Assembly (NCBI RefSeq): GCF_004795735.1 | Contig: NZ_CP039247.1 | Location: 248,001-312,000, forward strand | DNA length: 64,000 bases | Source: Corynebacterium endometrii | GTDB lineage: Bacteria; Actinomycetota; Actinomycetes; Mycobacteriales; Mycobacteriaceae | Reading direction: 5' to 3' | Translations under genes and position numbers: made by a program | Notes under the pieces: model-generated | What the model was told of the DNA's origin: nothing | The model's database searches: none | Seen by the model: the letters and a program-made list of their open reading frames with translations, nothing else | Shown here: one piece after another, positions 18,178 to 27,876 of the stretch | Numbering within the stretch: position 1 is the stretch's first letter | Layout of the letters: each line of letters opens with the position of its first letter

Positions 18178-21177
18178 GTGGCAGCAGATAGCGGTCAGGG
18201 CAAGACTCTTGTGATTGTGGAGTCCGCTACTAAGGCAAAAAAGATTCAGCCTTACCTCGGGGATGATTACATTGTGGAGGCCTCGGTGGGCCATATTCGC
18301 GATCTTCCCCGCGGTGCCGCGGACGTGCCCGCCAAGTTCAAGAAGGAATCCTGGGCCCGCCTCGGTGTAAACCCTGAGGATAACTTCACCCCGCTCTACG
18401 TGGTGTCCGCGGACAAAAAGAAAAAGGTCGCGGACCTAAAAGCCAAGCTGAAGCAGTGCGACCAACTATATCTGGCAACAGACCCGGACCGCGAGGGTGA
18501 GGCTATTGCGTGGCACTTGCTCGAGGTGCTCAAGCCCAAGGTTCCGGTGCGCCGCATGGTGTTCAACGAGATCACCAAGTCCGCCATCCTAGAAGCCGCG
18601 GAAAACACCCGTGAGCTGGACGAGAACCTGATCGACGCGCAGGAAACCCGGCGCATCCTGGACCGTCTCTACGGCTATGAGGTATCCCCGGTGCTGTGGA
18701 AGAAGGTCATGCCGCGCCTATCCGCGGGCCGCGTTCAGTCCGTTGCCACCCGCGTGATCGTTGAGCGTGAGCGCGAGCGCATGGCGTTTATCCCCGCCGA
18801 ATATTGGGATCTGACCGCCAACCTCGATACCGGAAATAGCGGCGCCGATTCCGCCAATCCGCGCACCTTCAGCGCGCGTTTGAGCAGCGTTGATTCCAAG
18901 CGCGTGGCCCAGGGCCGCGATTTTGATGACCGCGGTCAGCTTAAGTCCGATGAGGTTACCGTTGTCAGCGAGGCGCAGGCCAAGGCTCTGGCTGAGGGGC
19001 TGCAGGGCAGCCGCATGAACGTCGTGGGCGTTGAGCATAAGCCGTATACCCGCAAGCCCTATGCGCCGTTCATGACGTCCACGCTCCAGCAAGAAGCGGG
19101 CCGCCGCCTGCACTTTACCTCGGAGCGCACCATGCGTATCGCCCAGCGCCTGTACGAAAACGGCCACATCACCTACATGCGTACGGATAGCACCTCCCTG
19201 TCGCAGCAGGGGCTCAACGCCGCGCGCAATGCGGCCACCACGCTGTTTGGCTCCGAGTACGTGTCCTCTTCGCCACGCGTTTATGACCGCAAGGTGAAAA
19301 ACTCCCAGGAGGCCCACGAGGCCATCCGTCCGGCCGGTGAGAAGTTCGCCGCCCCGGGCCAGCTGGCCGGCCAGTTGGATGCTGAGGAGTACAAGCTCTA
19401 CGAACTGATTTGGAAGCGCACCGTAGCGTCCCAGATGGAAGACGCCAAGGGCACGTCCATGAAGGTGACGGTAAGCGCCATGGCCGTGACCGCTGATGGC
19501 AGCACGGACGTTGAGTTCTCCGCCACCGGACGCACCATCACCTTCCCGGGTTTCTTGAAGGCGTATGAGGACCAGACTGACAAGTCCGCCGGCAAGGGCA
19601 AGGATGACGAGGCCCGCCTGCCTCGCCTGGAGGAGGGCGACCAGCTCACCGCCACCGAGGTTACGGCGGACGGGCACTCCACCAACCCGCCGGCCCGCTA
19701 CACCGAGGCGTCCCTGGTGAAGAAGATGGAGGATCTGGGCATTGGGCGTCCTTCCACCTACGCATCCATCATCAAGACCATCCAGGACCGAGGTTACGTC
19801 CTGTCCCGCGGTAACGCGCTGGTCCCATCCTGGGTGGCGTTCGCGGTGATCGGCCTGCTGGAGAACAACTTCGCCGAGCTCGTGGACTTTGATTTCACCT
19901 CATCCATGGAGGATGAGCTGGACGCAATCGCCGCCGGCAACGAGGACCGGACGGAATGGCTCAACGCTTTTTACTTTGGTGATGCCGAGGCCGATGGGGA
20001 TACCGCTAACGCCATCGCCCGCCACGGCGGCCTGAAGTCCCTCATTGACGTCAACCTCGAGTCCATCGATGCGCGCCAGGTCAATTCCTTAAAGCTGTAT
20101 GAGGACTCCGAGGGCCGTGACGTGTTTGTCCGCGTGGGCCGCTACGGGCCGTACATCGAGCGCTTGGTTGGTACCTCCGAAACGGGTGAACCGGAATACC
20201 AGCGCGCTAACCTTTCTGAGACCACCACCCCGGATGAGCTGGGGGAGGAGCTGGCTGAGAAGCTCTTCGCCACGCCTCAGGGCGGCCGCGAGCTGGGTGA
20301 AAACCCCGATTCCGGCCGCATGATCGTGGCAAAGGAGGGCCGCTTTGGCCCGTACGTCACGGAGGTGCTCGGCGACGATGAGAAGGAAAAGGCCGCTGCC
20401 AAGGCAGAGGAGATAGTCGCCGAGGAGCGCGCCGCTGAGGATAAGCAGCGCGCGGAGGAGGGCAAGCGCGCCAAGAACTGGGAGACCAAGACCGCCGCGA
20501 AGCAGAAGGAAAAGCGCATCGCCGAGATCATCGATGAGACGCTGAAACCTAAGACCGCCTCCCTGTTTAGCTCCATGGAGCCGTCCTCGGTGACGCTTGA
20601 GGACGCACTGAAGTTGCTGTCCCTGCCGCGCGAGGTGGGCACCGATCCGTCCGACGGCGAGCTCATCACCGCCCAAAACGGCCGTTACGGTCCTTATCTG
20701 AAAAAGGGCAGTGATTCCCGCTCCCTGGCGAACGAGGATCAGATCTTTAGCATCACCCTCGACGAGGCCCGCCGCATTTACGCCGAGCCGAAGCGTCGTG
20801 GTCGCGCCGCTGCGCAGCCGCCGCTGAAGCAGCTGGGTGATAATGACGTGTCCGGCAAGCCAATGTCCGTGAAGGACGGCCGCTTTGGCCCATACGTCAC
20901 GGATGGAACCACCAACGCGTCCCTGCGCAAGGGTGATTCCCCGGAGACGCTGACCGACGCCCGCGCCAACGAGCTGCTCTCCGAACGCCGCGCCAAGGAG
21001 GCGGCCGACGGCGGTTCCTCGGCCAAGAGGTCGACCAAGAAGTCGACTAAGAAAACGACCAAGAAAACGGCGAAGAAGTCCACCAAAAAGTCTTCCAAAA
21101 AGGCTGCCAAGAAGTCGGCGAAGAAGTCCACCACCTTGACCAAGAATGTGGTCAAGGCCGGTTCCAGAAGGAAGTAA
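18178..21177 (+). CDS. topA: DNA topoisomerase I
   Basis: Type IA topoisomerase that relaxes negative supercoils, 999 residues from the GTG at 18178. The Toprim domain starts KTLVIVESATKAKKIQPYL and carries the DPDREGEA metal-binding motif. The catalytic tyrosine is Y333 in ITYMRTDS. The C terminus has repeated topoisomerase C domains (GRYGPYIE, GRFGPYVTE, GRYGPYLKK, GRFGPYVTD) and ends in a lysine-rich tail of KKSTKK-type repeats, typical of actinobacterial TopA. The frame is open to 18088; the GTG start aligns the N terminus with relatives and has AAGGAT upstream, but is not certain. Confidence 0.95.
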   Translation: MAADSGQGKTLVIVESATKAKKIQPYLGDDYIVEASVGHIRDLPRGAADVPAKFKKESWARLGVNPEDNFTPLYVVSADKKKKVADLKAKLKQCDQLYLATDPDREGEAIAWHLLEVLKPKVPVRRMVFNEITKSAILEAAENTRELDENLIDAQETRRILDRLYGYEVSPVLWKKVMPRLSAGRVQSVATRVIVERERERMAFIPAEYWDLTANLDTGNSGADSANPRTFSARLSSVDSKRVAQGRDFDDRGQLKSDEVTVVSEAQAKALAEGLQGSRMNVVGVEHKPYTRKPYAPFMTSTLQQEAGRRLHFTSERTMRIAQRLYENGHITYMRTDSTSLSQQGLNAARNAATTLFGSEYVSSSPRVYDRKVKNSQEAHEAIRPAGEKFAAPGQLAGQLDAEEYKLYELIWKRTVASQMEDAKGTSMKVTVSAMAVTADGSTDVEFSATGRTITFPGFLKAYEDQTDKSAGKGKDDEARLPRLEEGDQLTATEVTADGHSTNPPARYTEASLVKKMEDLGIGRPSTYASIIKTIQDRGYVLSRGNALVPSWVAFAVIGLLENNFAELVDFDFTSSMEDELDAIAAGNEDRTEWLNAFYFGDAEADGDTANAIARHGGLKSLIDVNLESIDARQVNSLKLYEDSEGRDVFVRVGRYGPYIERLVGTSETGEPEYQRANLSETTTPDELGEELAEKLFATPQGGRELGENPDSGRMIVAKEGRFGPYVTEVLGDDEKEKAAAKAEEIVAEERAAEDKQRAEEGKRAKNWETKTAAKQKEKRIAEIIDETLKPKTASLFSSMEPSSVTLEDALKLLSLPREVGTDPSDGELITAQNGRYGPYLKKGSDSRSLANEDQIFSITLDEARRIYAEPKRRGRAAAQPPLKQLGDNDVSGKPMSVKDGRFGPYVTDGTTNASLRKGDSPETLTDARANELLSERRAKEAADGGSSAKRSTKKSTKKTTKKTAKKSTKKSSKKAAKKSAKKSTTLTKNVVKAGSRRK

Positions 21178-21204
21178 AAGCCACAACGGGAAAGGGGCAA
21201 GGCC

Positions 21205-21924
21205 ATGAAATCCCTGGTTAACGCCGCTGCGAGGCGGACCAAGCAAGGTTCCCGGGCCCTGATAGCGGGGCTGAGGCGCGCCGAGCCGGAGCGCCTTGCG
21301 TTCCTCGCGGTGGGCGAGTCCGTGGCCTGGTCGCGCCTATTCCAGTGGGACCGTGCCGACAAGGGATTATCCCGCGCCGTTACTCCAGTGTTGGCGCTGA
21401 GCCTGGCCCGCTTGCCCAAGACCCGCTCCACCGGCTACCTTGCGGGTGCGCTAGCGGCCGGCAGCGTGGGCCAGTGGGTCAAAACCCGCGGCCTTGCCAG
21501 GCCGTCCGCGCTGGGCGTGGCGGGAGTATCCGGCCACTACGCCGGATACGGTTTCGCCCTATGGCATGCCGGCGCCCGCCCTACTCCTACGATGGCGGCG
21601 GTAGGCGGGGCCGCGGTACTCGGCGGGACCCTCGCCGCGGCCGCAAAGAGCCCGGCCCACGTTCCGGCGGTGCTCATCGGTGGCGCGTGCGCCGCACTCA
21701 ACGCGGCGCTGGCCGATGACCCCTCCTTCCGCGAAAACAACGCCCCGGTCCAGGCGCAGGGTCTAAGCCACGGCGCGAACCTGCTCATGGTGTCCGAGGC
21801 GGCCACCTTCGCCCGCGCACTCACCACGCCCGGGACTTGGGGCTTTCGCGGGCTGGGTGCCGCCGAGGCGGCGGCCCATTACCTGGGTTCTTTCCTACTG
21901 TTCGAGGGGCTTGCGCGCCGGTAA
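21205..21924 (+). CDS. Putative multi-pass membrane protein, possibly YhhN-like
   Basis: A 239-residue Ala/Gly-rich protein with several moderately hydrophobic stretches (about 75-95, 125-150, 150-175, 215-235). The segment DKGLSRAVTPVLALSLARLP is reminiscent of the YhhN/lysoplasmalogenase family, which hydrolyses the vinyl-ether head group of lysoplasmalogens, but the match is weak and I do not rely on it. It starts 27 bases after topA, with GGGAAAGGGG upstream, so it is probably cotranscribed with topA. The end overlaps the convergent DUF418 gene by 30 bases. Confidence 0.75.
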   Translation: MKSLVNAAARRTKQGSRALIAGLRRAEPERLAFLAVGESVAWSRLFQWDRADKGLSRAVTPVLALSLARLPKTRSTGYLAGALAAGSVGQWVKTRGLARPSALGVAGVSGHYAGYGFALWHAGARPTPTMAAVGGAAVLGGTLAAAAKSPAHVPAVLIGGACAALNAALADDPSFRENNAPVQAQGLSHGANLLMVSEAATFARALTTPGTWGFRGLGAAEAAAHYLGSFLLFEGLARR

Positions 21925-23106
21925 CGCGCCCGTCCTGCCGTAAGCAAGATGGCGGTGGACCCATTCGAATGGGCCCTGCCAGCCCATCTTTTCCCACACC
22001 CAGGCGGCAATGAGCATGGCCGCCCACGCCCCGGCGGCCATAAGCCCCAGCATGGTGGCGCCCGCGTTCGCGCCCAAGCCCAACAGGTATGGCTGGACCA
22101 AGATAAATAGCACGATGGATTGCAGGATATAGCCGCTCATGGACCGCTTACCCAGCGCCGCGGCCACCTGAAGCGGTAGAGGCATAGTACCGCCGGCGTC
22201 GACCTTCCTTTGTGTCCCCTCACAGGCCAGCGCCAGGCCCGCCAGGATTGCCGGGCCGGTGAGCACACCGAGCAAGGAATTTAGCATAGCCAAGCCGGGT
22301 TCCCACCCGGCGGGCAGCACCCCAAGGGCCGCTAGGCCCCACGGAATGCCCACGCCTGCGGCCACCACCGCGCCCGTAATGACCCAGCGCCACAGCATGG
22401 GACGGTGCTTATCCACATGGGCGAGCACGCCCCGGCGGGCCCACACAAAACCGATCAACATCACCGGCAAATAGGACAGCAAAAACACGGGCAGGGTTGT
22501 TAACTGAGAGAGCATCCAATTCGCATTAATCCCCAGCGTCTCCCCGTAAGACGCTCCAGCCCCCGGAACCGCAAAGACGTCCATCCCCGCCCCGAGGAAG
22601 GCCACTATCATCGTGGACAGCAATCCCAGGGCCAGCCATATTCCCAGGAGCACCCACGCGGTAGTCATCAGCGCCTTATTCCTCATAGGCATCAGCACAG
22701 CCAGCACTATGCCAGCGAAGCCGTAGAGCATCATTATGTCACCAAAGAACAACAGGACTCCGTGGATAATGCCAAAAAGGGCGAGGATCCCGTACCGGAG
22801 GATGAGGCGGCCCCGGGCGGCGGGAAGCGGATAGCCCTTGCGCCACAGGCTCATGGCCAGCAAGCCAACGCCGAAGCCCAGCAGCGTGGAAAACATCGGT
22901 AACCCGCGCGAATGCGCCGTCACGGCCGTAACCATGACGGTGGGAACATCAGCGGCATGGACCACCCCGCCCAAGCTGCTGGCCCGTAACTCCGGGCTCG
23001 CCGGCGCCCATGCGGTGGGGACGTTCGCCAGGGCGATGCCCAACAACGCCAAGCCACGGGCGATGTCCGGGACAATCATGCGGTGGTTCTGCTGTGCCTG
23101 TGTCAT
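21895..23106 (-). CDS. DUF418-domain multi-pass membrane protein
   Basis: A 403-residue polytopic protein. It opens with RMIVPDIARGLALLGIALANV, the typical start of DUF418/YeiB-family proteins, and has about ten hydrophobic segments ending in the GKRSMSGYILQSIVLFILV motif of the C-terminal DUF418 domain. Its biochemical role is unknown; relatives are often linked to envelope or transport functions. ATG at 23106 used; a TTG nine bases further upstream is the only alternative. It is the last high-GC gene before the catabolic block. Confidence 0.88.
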   Translation of the reverse strand: MTQAQQNHRMIVPDIARGLALLGIALANVPTAWAPASPELRASSLGGVVHAADVPTVMVTAVTAHSRGLPMFSTLLGFGVGLLAMSLWRKGYPLPAARGRLILRYGILALFGIIHGVLLFFGDIMMLYGFAGIVLAVLMPMRNKALMTTAWVLLGIWLALGLLSTMIVAFLGAGMDVFAVPGAGASYGETLGINANWMLSQLTTLPVFLLSYLPVMLIGFVWARRGVLAHVDKHRPMLWRWVITGAVVAAGVGIPWGLAALGVLPAGWEPGLAMLNSLLGVLTGPAILAGLALACEGTQRKVDAGGTMPLPLQVAAALGKRSMSGYILQSIVLFILVQPYLLGLGANAGATMLGLMAAGAWAAMLIAAWVWEKMGWQGPFEWVHRHLAYGRTGALPARKPLEQ

Positions 23107-23205
23107 GCACTTCAAAGTACCGCAGGCAGCCCTTTTGTGCGCGGGCTACCTCGTGAAACGCCGGCGGTGCGGCGCGGGGCTGTTAAAGGCTGGTTGGAGT
23201 GAGGC

Positions 23206-24708
23206 CTAGGATAATCCAGTAAAAACCGCACTGAGACCGAGCATCGTGGCAAGCGTCGCCAACGGGATGGCCACCGTGACCATGGCGATATCCTTGTACG
23301 AAAGCTTATGGGTCATGCCGCAAACAATCAGCATCGTGAGGATCGCGCCATTGTGGGGCAAGGAGTCGAAGGAAACCGATGCCATTGCCGTCACTCGGTG
23401 CATCAGTTCCATGCTAATTCCTTGGGATTGGGCTAATTCGGCAAGATCGCCACCAAGCGTCTGCATTGTGATACTCAAGCCGCCAGACGAGGATCCGGTA
23501 ATGCCGGAAATTACGGCGGTCGAGACAACGGAGACGACCAAGGCATTGTCACTAACCTGGTACATGTTGTCGCGGATTATCGCAAAGATGGCAAGAGACG
23601 CAATTACCGCACCGTATCCAACCTCGCTCGCCGTGGTCATACAGGGGACAACGGCGTTCTTCGCGCCCTCGGAAAAATCAGCCACGGATCTTTTCACCCG
23701 CTGAGGAAACATCAACACGATTACTACAACGGCTGTTGCAAGCGCGGCGGTGGGGGACCACACGCCCACGAGAGAGTCAATATCCGTGCTGCCAAACTCT
23801 TCCTCAGCGAGGTAGCCGGTGTCTAACCACCCGGCGAGGAAATAGACGAAGACGAAGTTGACCACAATGACCACAAGAATTGGAAGTAACCCCAGCATTC
23901 CTTGGACCTTGACGCTCCTATCCACTCTCGTGGTCAATGAAGCAGGGGCCGAGGAATCCGTATCGGAGCGGTCGACATGAAAATGCTCGCCACCGATCTC
24001 AAGATCTTCCTCACCATCTCCTAACCCGGCTGGTGTTTCTATGACTTTTCCGTCCTTAGTGATCGGTTCAAAGCGTTCCCCAGCTTGGTGGAGCTGCTTA
24101 ACACGATGGCTTAGCCAGAGCATGCCCAGGGTCATCATCAGTAACGCCGAAATGATTCCGAACCACGGTGCCGCATAAATGTTTGTTCCGAAGTACGAAG
24201 TTGGGATGGCATTGTGGATTTGAGGAGAACCCGGCAAAGCCGCGAGTGCGAAGGTAATGGTACCCAGAGCAATGGCCGCTGGCATAAGGCGCCTTGGTAA
24301 CTCGGATTCACGGAAGAGCGCAGTAGCGATGGGGACGATGGTAAACGCCACAACCCACGCGGACACACCCCCGTAGGTGAGTAGGGCTGTGGCAATCACG
24401 GTTGAGAGCATCGCGCGTTTCGGTCCAAACAGTGCAGTGATTCCTCGGGCAAGATAACGGGCCAGGCCGGTAGCCGTCATGAGATATCCGAAAATAGCGC
24501 CGAAGAGGAAAAGCGGGAAGTAGGAGGTAACGAAGTCTCCTAATGCGGGCATAAAAATCTGCGTGTAGGTTCCCAGAAGCGGAGCACCAGAAAACAGGAC
24601 GGCTATTAGTACGGCTATCGGTGCTACCACGATGACGGAATGCCCACGGTAGGCCAGACCGACAAGGGCGATGAGGGACAGGACTACGCCGATAAAGCTT
24701 AGGACCAT
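23206..24708 (-). CDS. GntP-family carboxylate:H+ symporter
   Basis: A 500-residue inner-membrane transporter with about 12 hydrophobic segments. The motifs LFLFGAIFGYLMTATGLARYLAR, TYGGVSAWVVAFTIVPIATALF, and GITGSSSGGLSITMQTLGGDLAE are those of the GntP gluconate/3-hydroxybutyrate permease superfamily. A hydrophilic loop of about 60 acidic residues sits mid-protein. It is divergent from a TetR gene and starts the catabolic block, so a short hydroxy- or branched-chain acid is a reasonable substrate (inference). GGAAG precedes the ATG. Confidence 0.88.
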   Translation of the reverse strand: MVLSFIGVVLSLIALVGLAYRGHSVIVVAPIAVLIAVLFSGAPLLGTYTQIFMPALGDFVTSYFPLFLFGAIFGYLMTATGLARYLARGITALFGPKRAMLSTVIATALLTYGGVSAWVVAFTIVPIATALFRESELPRRLMPAAIALGTITFALAALPGSPQIHNAIPTSYFGTNIYAAPWFGIISALLMMTLGMLWLSHRVKQLHQAGERFEPITKDGKVIETPAGLGDGEEDLEIGGEHFHVDRSDTDSSAPASLTTRVDRSVKVQGMLGLLPILVVIVVNFVFVYFLAGWLDTGYLAEEEFGSTDIDSLVGVWSPTAALATAVVVIVLMFPQRVKRSVADFSEGAKNAVVPCMTTASEVGYGAVIASLAIFAIIRDNMYQVSDNALVVSVVSTAVISGITGSSSGGLSITMQTLGGDLAELAQSQGISMELMHRVTAMASVSFDSLPHNGAILTMLIVCGMTHKLSYKDIAMVTVAIPLATLATMLGLSAVFTGLS

Positions 24709-24810
24709 GGCTTCCTTTCGGGAGAGTCATTGAAAATAAAAACGTCGGGCTTCACTGGGGATTAGCTGAAAACGGCCCTCGTAATTCGGGTATAGATAAA
24801 ATCGATCACT

Positions 24811-25404
24811 ATGACCCGCATTGACCCAGCACGTGAACCATCGGCGCCTATGAGCACACGGGAGAAAATCCTTTCGACCTCACGTCGACTCTTCAGTGAA
24901 AACTCGTTTGGGGATGTGTCATTAAAAGACATCGCCGAAGACGCAGGGGTATCAGTGGCGCTAATCGTCAAGCACTTCCAGAACAAAGACCGTTTGTTCG
25001 AGGAAACCGTTGATTTCAGTGTCTCTTCAGCGGCCCTTTTTGCGGGCCCATTTACTGAGCTTGGGCGCACTGCTATCAAAGAGACACTCACGGCCCCCAT
25101 CAACGCGCCTTATTCCATGGCCCGAATGATTTCCGTTGCCAATGGAAAGACCGAATCCTTGAATGCGATTGGAAAGCGAATCAAAACGGATTTGATGGAG
25201 GTCTTAGCGAGCAGGATTAGGGAAGAGGCTCCTAATCCCACACCATCGCCAGAGTTGCGTGCCCAGAGTGCAATGAGCCTCCTGCTTGGGCTTAGTTTGA
25301 TGCGTCGTTTTGGAGACACAGAATTCCAAGCCTTCAGTGCTCAAGTTTTGGAGGACCATTATTCGCAGCTGTTGCAAGAACTGATTGATGGTGAATCGAG
25401 ATAG
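24811..25404 (+). CDS. TetR-family transcriptional regulator
   Basis: A 197-residue regulator. The N-terminal helix-turn-helix spans STREKILSTSRRLFSENSFGDVSLKDIAEDAGVSVALIVKHFQNKD, followed by a ligand-binding helical domain. It is divergent from the GntP permease and convergent to mmsB, so it probably controls the permease and itself. A TAAAAT (24797-24802) lies eight bases before the ATG, so the mRNA may be leaderless; an in-frame ATG at 24850 is an alternative start. Confidence 0.9.
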   Translation: MTRIDPAREPSAPMSTREKILSTSRRLFSENSFGDVSLKDIAEDAGVSVALIVKHFQNKDRLFEETVDFSVSSAALFAGPFTELGRTAIKETLTAPINAPYSMARMISVANGKTESLNAIGKRIKTDLMEVLASRIREEAPNPTPSPELRAQSAMSLLLGLSLMRRFGDTEFQAFSAQVLEDHYSQLLQELIDGESR

Positions 25405-25406
25405 AA

Positions 25407-25434
25407 AGTCCGCTCTCAAAATGTGAGGGCGGAC
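25407..25434. terminator. Bidirectional stem-loop between tetR and mmsB
   Basis: AGTCCGCTCTCA (25407-25418) pairs with TGAGGGCGGACT (25423-25434), one mismatch, tight 4-base loop, between two convergent genes. TTTT follows on the plus strand after a short gap. Confidence 0.75.
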
Positions 25435-25447
25435 TACGAAGCGAGTT

Positions 25448-26332
25448 TTAATTCTCCTTGGCTCGGACTTCGTTGATGATCGCGGAGAAATCAAGTTCCG
25501 CGTGGCCATCCTCTACGAATTTGGCGTACTGCTCAGCGGCGATGCGGCCCAGCACGGTATCAGTTCCGGTCTCCTCGGCTGAGGCCATCGCTAGCTTGAG
25601 GTCTTTGAGCATCAGAGCCGATGCGAAGCCCGGCTTAAATCCATTATTCGCCGGGGAGCTTGGAACAACATCTGGCACAGGGGCGTTGACGGATAAGGAC
25701 CATGAATTGCCGGTCGCGTTGGAAACAACATCAAAGAAGGCCTGGTGATCGAGGCCAAGACGCTCTCCTAATACGATGGCCTCCGCAAGTACTATCTGCT
25801 GAACTGCGAGAATCATATTATTGCAGGCCTTAACAGCTTGGCCATTGCCAGCGCTACCACAGTGGGTCACGGTGCGTCCCATTATTTCGAGTAGAGGCTT
25901 AGCCTCGGTGAAAGCCGCTTCAGAACCACCAACCATGAAGGCTAGGGTGCCGGCCTCTGAACCCGCTACGCCACCTGAAACCGGGGCATCGATGAATCGG
26001 GAACCATTTGATTCCAGTAACTCACCAACCTCACGTGCCTCCGCCACTGAGATGGTGGAGGAATCGATGAACAAGCGGGGGGTTGGGTCGGCGTCCAAGA
26101 TTTGAGTGATGACCTGTTTAACCAAACCACCGTTTGGAAGCATGGTGATTAATACCTCGGCGCCCTGGGCCGCCGCAGTTACCGTGTCCACCGCGTCGAC
26201 ACCCCTGGCGGTAGCTTTTTTGCGAGCTTCTTCAACAACATCGAAGCCTGATACCTCATGGCCGGCGGCTGCGAGATTAGCAGCCATTGGGCCACCCATA
26301 TTGCCCAAACCGATGAATGCGATGCGAGTCAT
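25448..26332 (-). CDS. mmsB: 3-Hydroxyisobutyrate dehydrogenase
   Basis: Oxidises 3-hydroxyisobutyrate to methylmalonate semialdehyde with NAD+, a late step of valine/isobutyrate breakdown. The 294-residue protein has the N-terminal Rossmann motif GLGNMGGP (8-14), the substrate-binding segment DAPVSGGVAGSEAGTL and the catalytic lysine K168 in GNGQAVKACNNM. Length and motifs fit the beta-hydroxyacid dehydrogenase family well. It lies 23 bases after mmsA on the same strand, the classical mmsAB pair. Confidence 0.93.
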   Translation of the reverse strand: MTRIAFIGLGNMGGPMAANLAAAGHEVSGFDVVEEARKKATARGVDAVDTVTAAAQGAEVLITMLPNGGLVKQVITQILDADPTPRLFIDSSTISVAEAREVGELLESNGSRFIDAPVSGGVAGSEAGTLAFMVGGSEAAFTEAKPLLEIMGRTVTHCGSAGNGQAVKACNNMILAVQQIVLAEAIVLGERLGLDHQAFFDVVSNATGNSWSLSVNAPVPDVVPSSPANNGFKPGFASALMLKDLKLAMASAEETGTDTVLGRIAAEQYAKFVEDGHAELDFSAIINEVRAKEN

Positions 26333-26355
26333 TTTAAATATCCTTTCCTTGCTCG

Positions 26356-27876
26356 TTAGTCCATCACCGGCATGGTGAATTGTGGGCCGGCATTTTCATC
26401 CTCCGGCCAACGCGAGGTGACCGTCTTTGTCTTGGTGTAGAAGCGGAAGGAGTCTGGCCCATGCTGATTCAGGTCGCCAAATCCGGAAGCCTTCCAGCCA
26501 CCGAAGGTGTGATATGCGATTGGCACAGGGATAGGAACGTTCACGCCGACCATGCCGACCTGGACATTCTGGACGAAGTCCCGAGCGGCGCCACCGGATT
26601 GGGTGAAGATTGCAACGCCATTGCCATAGATATGATCGTTTGGCAGCTTGATAGCCTCCTCGAGGGTTTCCGCGCGAACCATACACAGAACTGGGCCAAA
26701 GATTTCTTCGGTATAGATGGACATATCGGTGGTGACGTTGTCGAAGAAAGATGGGCCCGTGTAGAAACCGTCTTCAATCGACTCGCCTTCGTGCTCAATG
26801 CCGCTAAGATCCAGTTCACGGCCATCATTAATCAAATCGGCTCCGGCTTCGACGCCCTCGCCGACTAGGCGTACCACGCGGTCACGAGCTTCTGCCGTGA
26901 CGAGTGGGCCGTAATCGGCTTCGGGATCCAGCGAGTGCCCAACCTTGAGATCAGGGATGCGCTTCTGGAGAGCATCGCGGAGCTTGTCTGCAGTGTCCTT
27001 GCCGACTGGAACCACTACGGATAGCGCCATGCATCGTTCACCGGCGGAACCGAACGCGGCGCCTACCAGGGTGTCTGCGGTGGCTTCGATATCGGCATCA
27101 GGCAGGACGATTGCATGATTCTTTGCGCCGCCGAAGCATTGGGAGCGCTTGCCGGTGGCCGCACAGCGCTCGTAGATGTATTTCGCAATCGGGGTGGAGC
27201 CCACGAAACCAACGGCCTTAATAACCTCGGAGTCCAAGATTGCGTCTACTGCGTCCTTGCCGCCATGAACGACATTGAGAACGCCGGCTGGGCCACCTGC
27301 TTCGATGAACAACTCGGCTAGGCGGTTAGGGACGGATGGATCGCGCTCGGACGGTTTTAGGACGAACGTGTTACCCGCTGCCAGTGCAGGCCCGGCCTTC
27401 CATAGGGGGATCATCGCTGGGAAGTTAAATGGAGTAATGCCTGCTACTACACCCAGCGGCTGGCGCAGCGAGTAGGTATCAATGCCAGTACCGACCTCTG
27501 GAGAATACTCACCCTTCAACTGATGAGGCGCGCCAAGTGCGAATTCCAGCACGTCAACGCCGCGGAGGATATCACCTTTGGCATCTGGGAAGGTCTTACC
27601 ATGCTCGAGTGAAAGCTGGCGGGCCAGCTCATCCATGTTGGCGTGGATGAGCTGAATCCACTTCATGATGACGCGAATACGCTTTTGCGGGTTCTGCGCG
27701 GCCCAGCCCTTCTGTGCCTTCTGCGCAGAAGCAATCACGTAATCGACATCGGCTTTGTTAGCTAGAACTACATCCGCCTGAGCTTTACCCAGCGATGGGT
27801 TGAGTACAGGCTGGGTATTCCCACTGGTGCCTTCGTAGGGTTTGCCGTCAACGTAGTGGAGGATAGTGTTCATCAT
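26356..27876 (-). CDS. mmsA: CoA-acylating methylmalonate-semialdehyde dehydrogenase
   Basis: Converts methylmalonate semialdehyde, NAD+ and CoA to propionyl-CoA. The 506-residue protein has the ALDH signatures TPFNFPAMIPLWK (148-160), the GFVGSTPI nucleotide-binding segment and the catalytic cysteine C282 in GSAGERCMA. The KPSERDP and FGGAKNHAIVLPDA motifs separate MmsA from ordinary aldehyde dehydrogenases. AGGAAGGAAACC precedes two consecutive ATG codons; either may start. First gene of the mmsAB operon; its promoter region is shared with the acyltransferase gene. Confidence 0.95.
   Translation of the reverse strand: MMNTILHYVDGKPYEGTSGNTQPVLNPSLGKAQADVVLANKADVDYVIASAQKAQKGWAAQNPQKRIRVIMKWIQLIHANMDELARQLSLEHGKTFPDAKGDILRGVDVLEFALGAPHQLKGEYSPEVGTGIDTYSLRQPLGVVAGITPFNFPAMIPLWKAGPALAAGNTFVLKPSERDPSVPNRLAELFIEAGGPAGVLNVVHGGKDAVDAILDSEVIKAVGFVGSTPIAKYIYERCAATGKRSQCFGGAKNHAIVLPDADIEATADTLVGAAFGSAGERCMALSVVVPVGKDTADKLRDALQKRIPDLKVGHSLDPEADYGPLVTAEARDRVVRLVGEGVEAGADLINDGRELDLSGIEHEGESIEDGFYTGPSFFDNVTTDMSIYTEEIFGPVLCMVRAETLEEAIKLPNDHIYGNGVAIFTQSGGAARDFVQNVQVGMVGVNVPIPVPIAYHTFGGWKASGFGDLNQHGPDSFRFYTKTKTVTSRWPEDENAGPQFTMPVMD

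Noticed and set aside
21019..21150. Lysine-codon repeats as a tandem DNA repeat or CRISPR
   Set aside because: They encode the natural lysine-rich tail of topoisomerase I; no spacer structure. No CRISPR array was seen anywhere in the window.
23107..23205. Attachment-site copy of the tRNA-Thr 3' end at the left border of the island
   Set aside because: I compared the tRNA 3' sequence with the border by eye and found no match.
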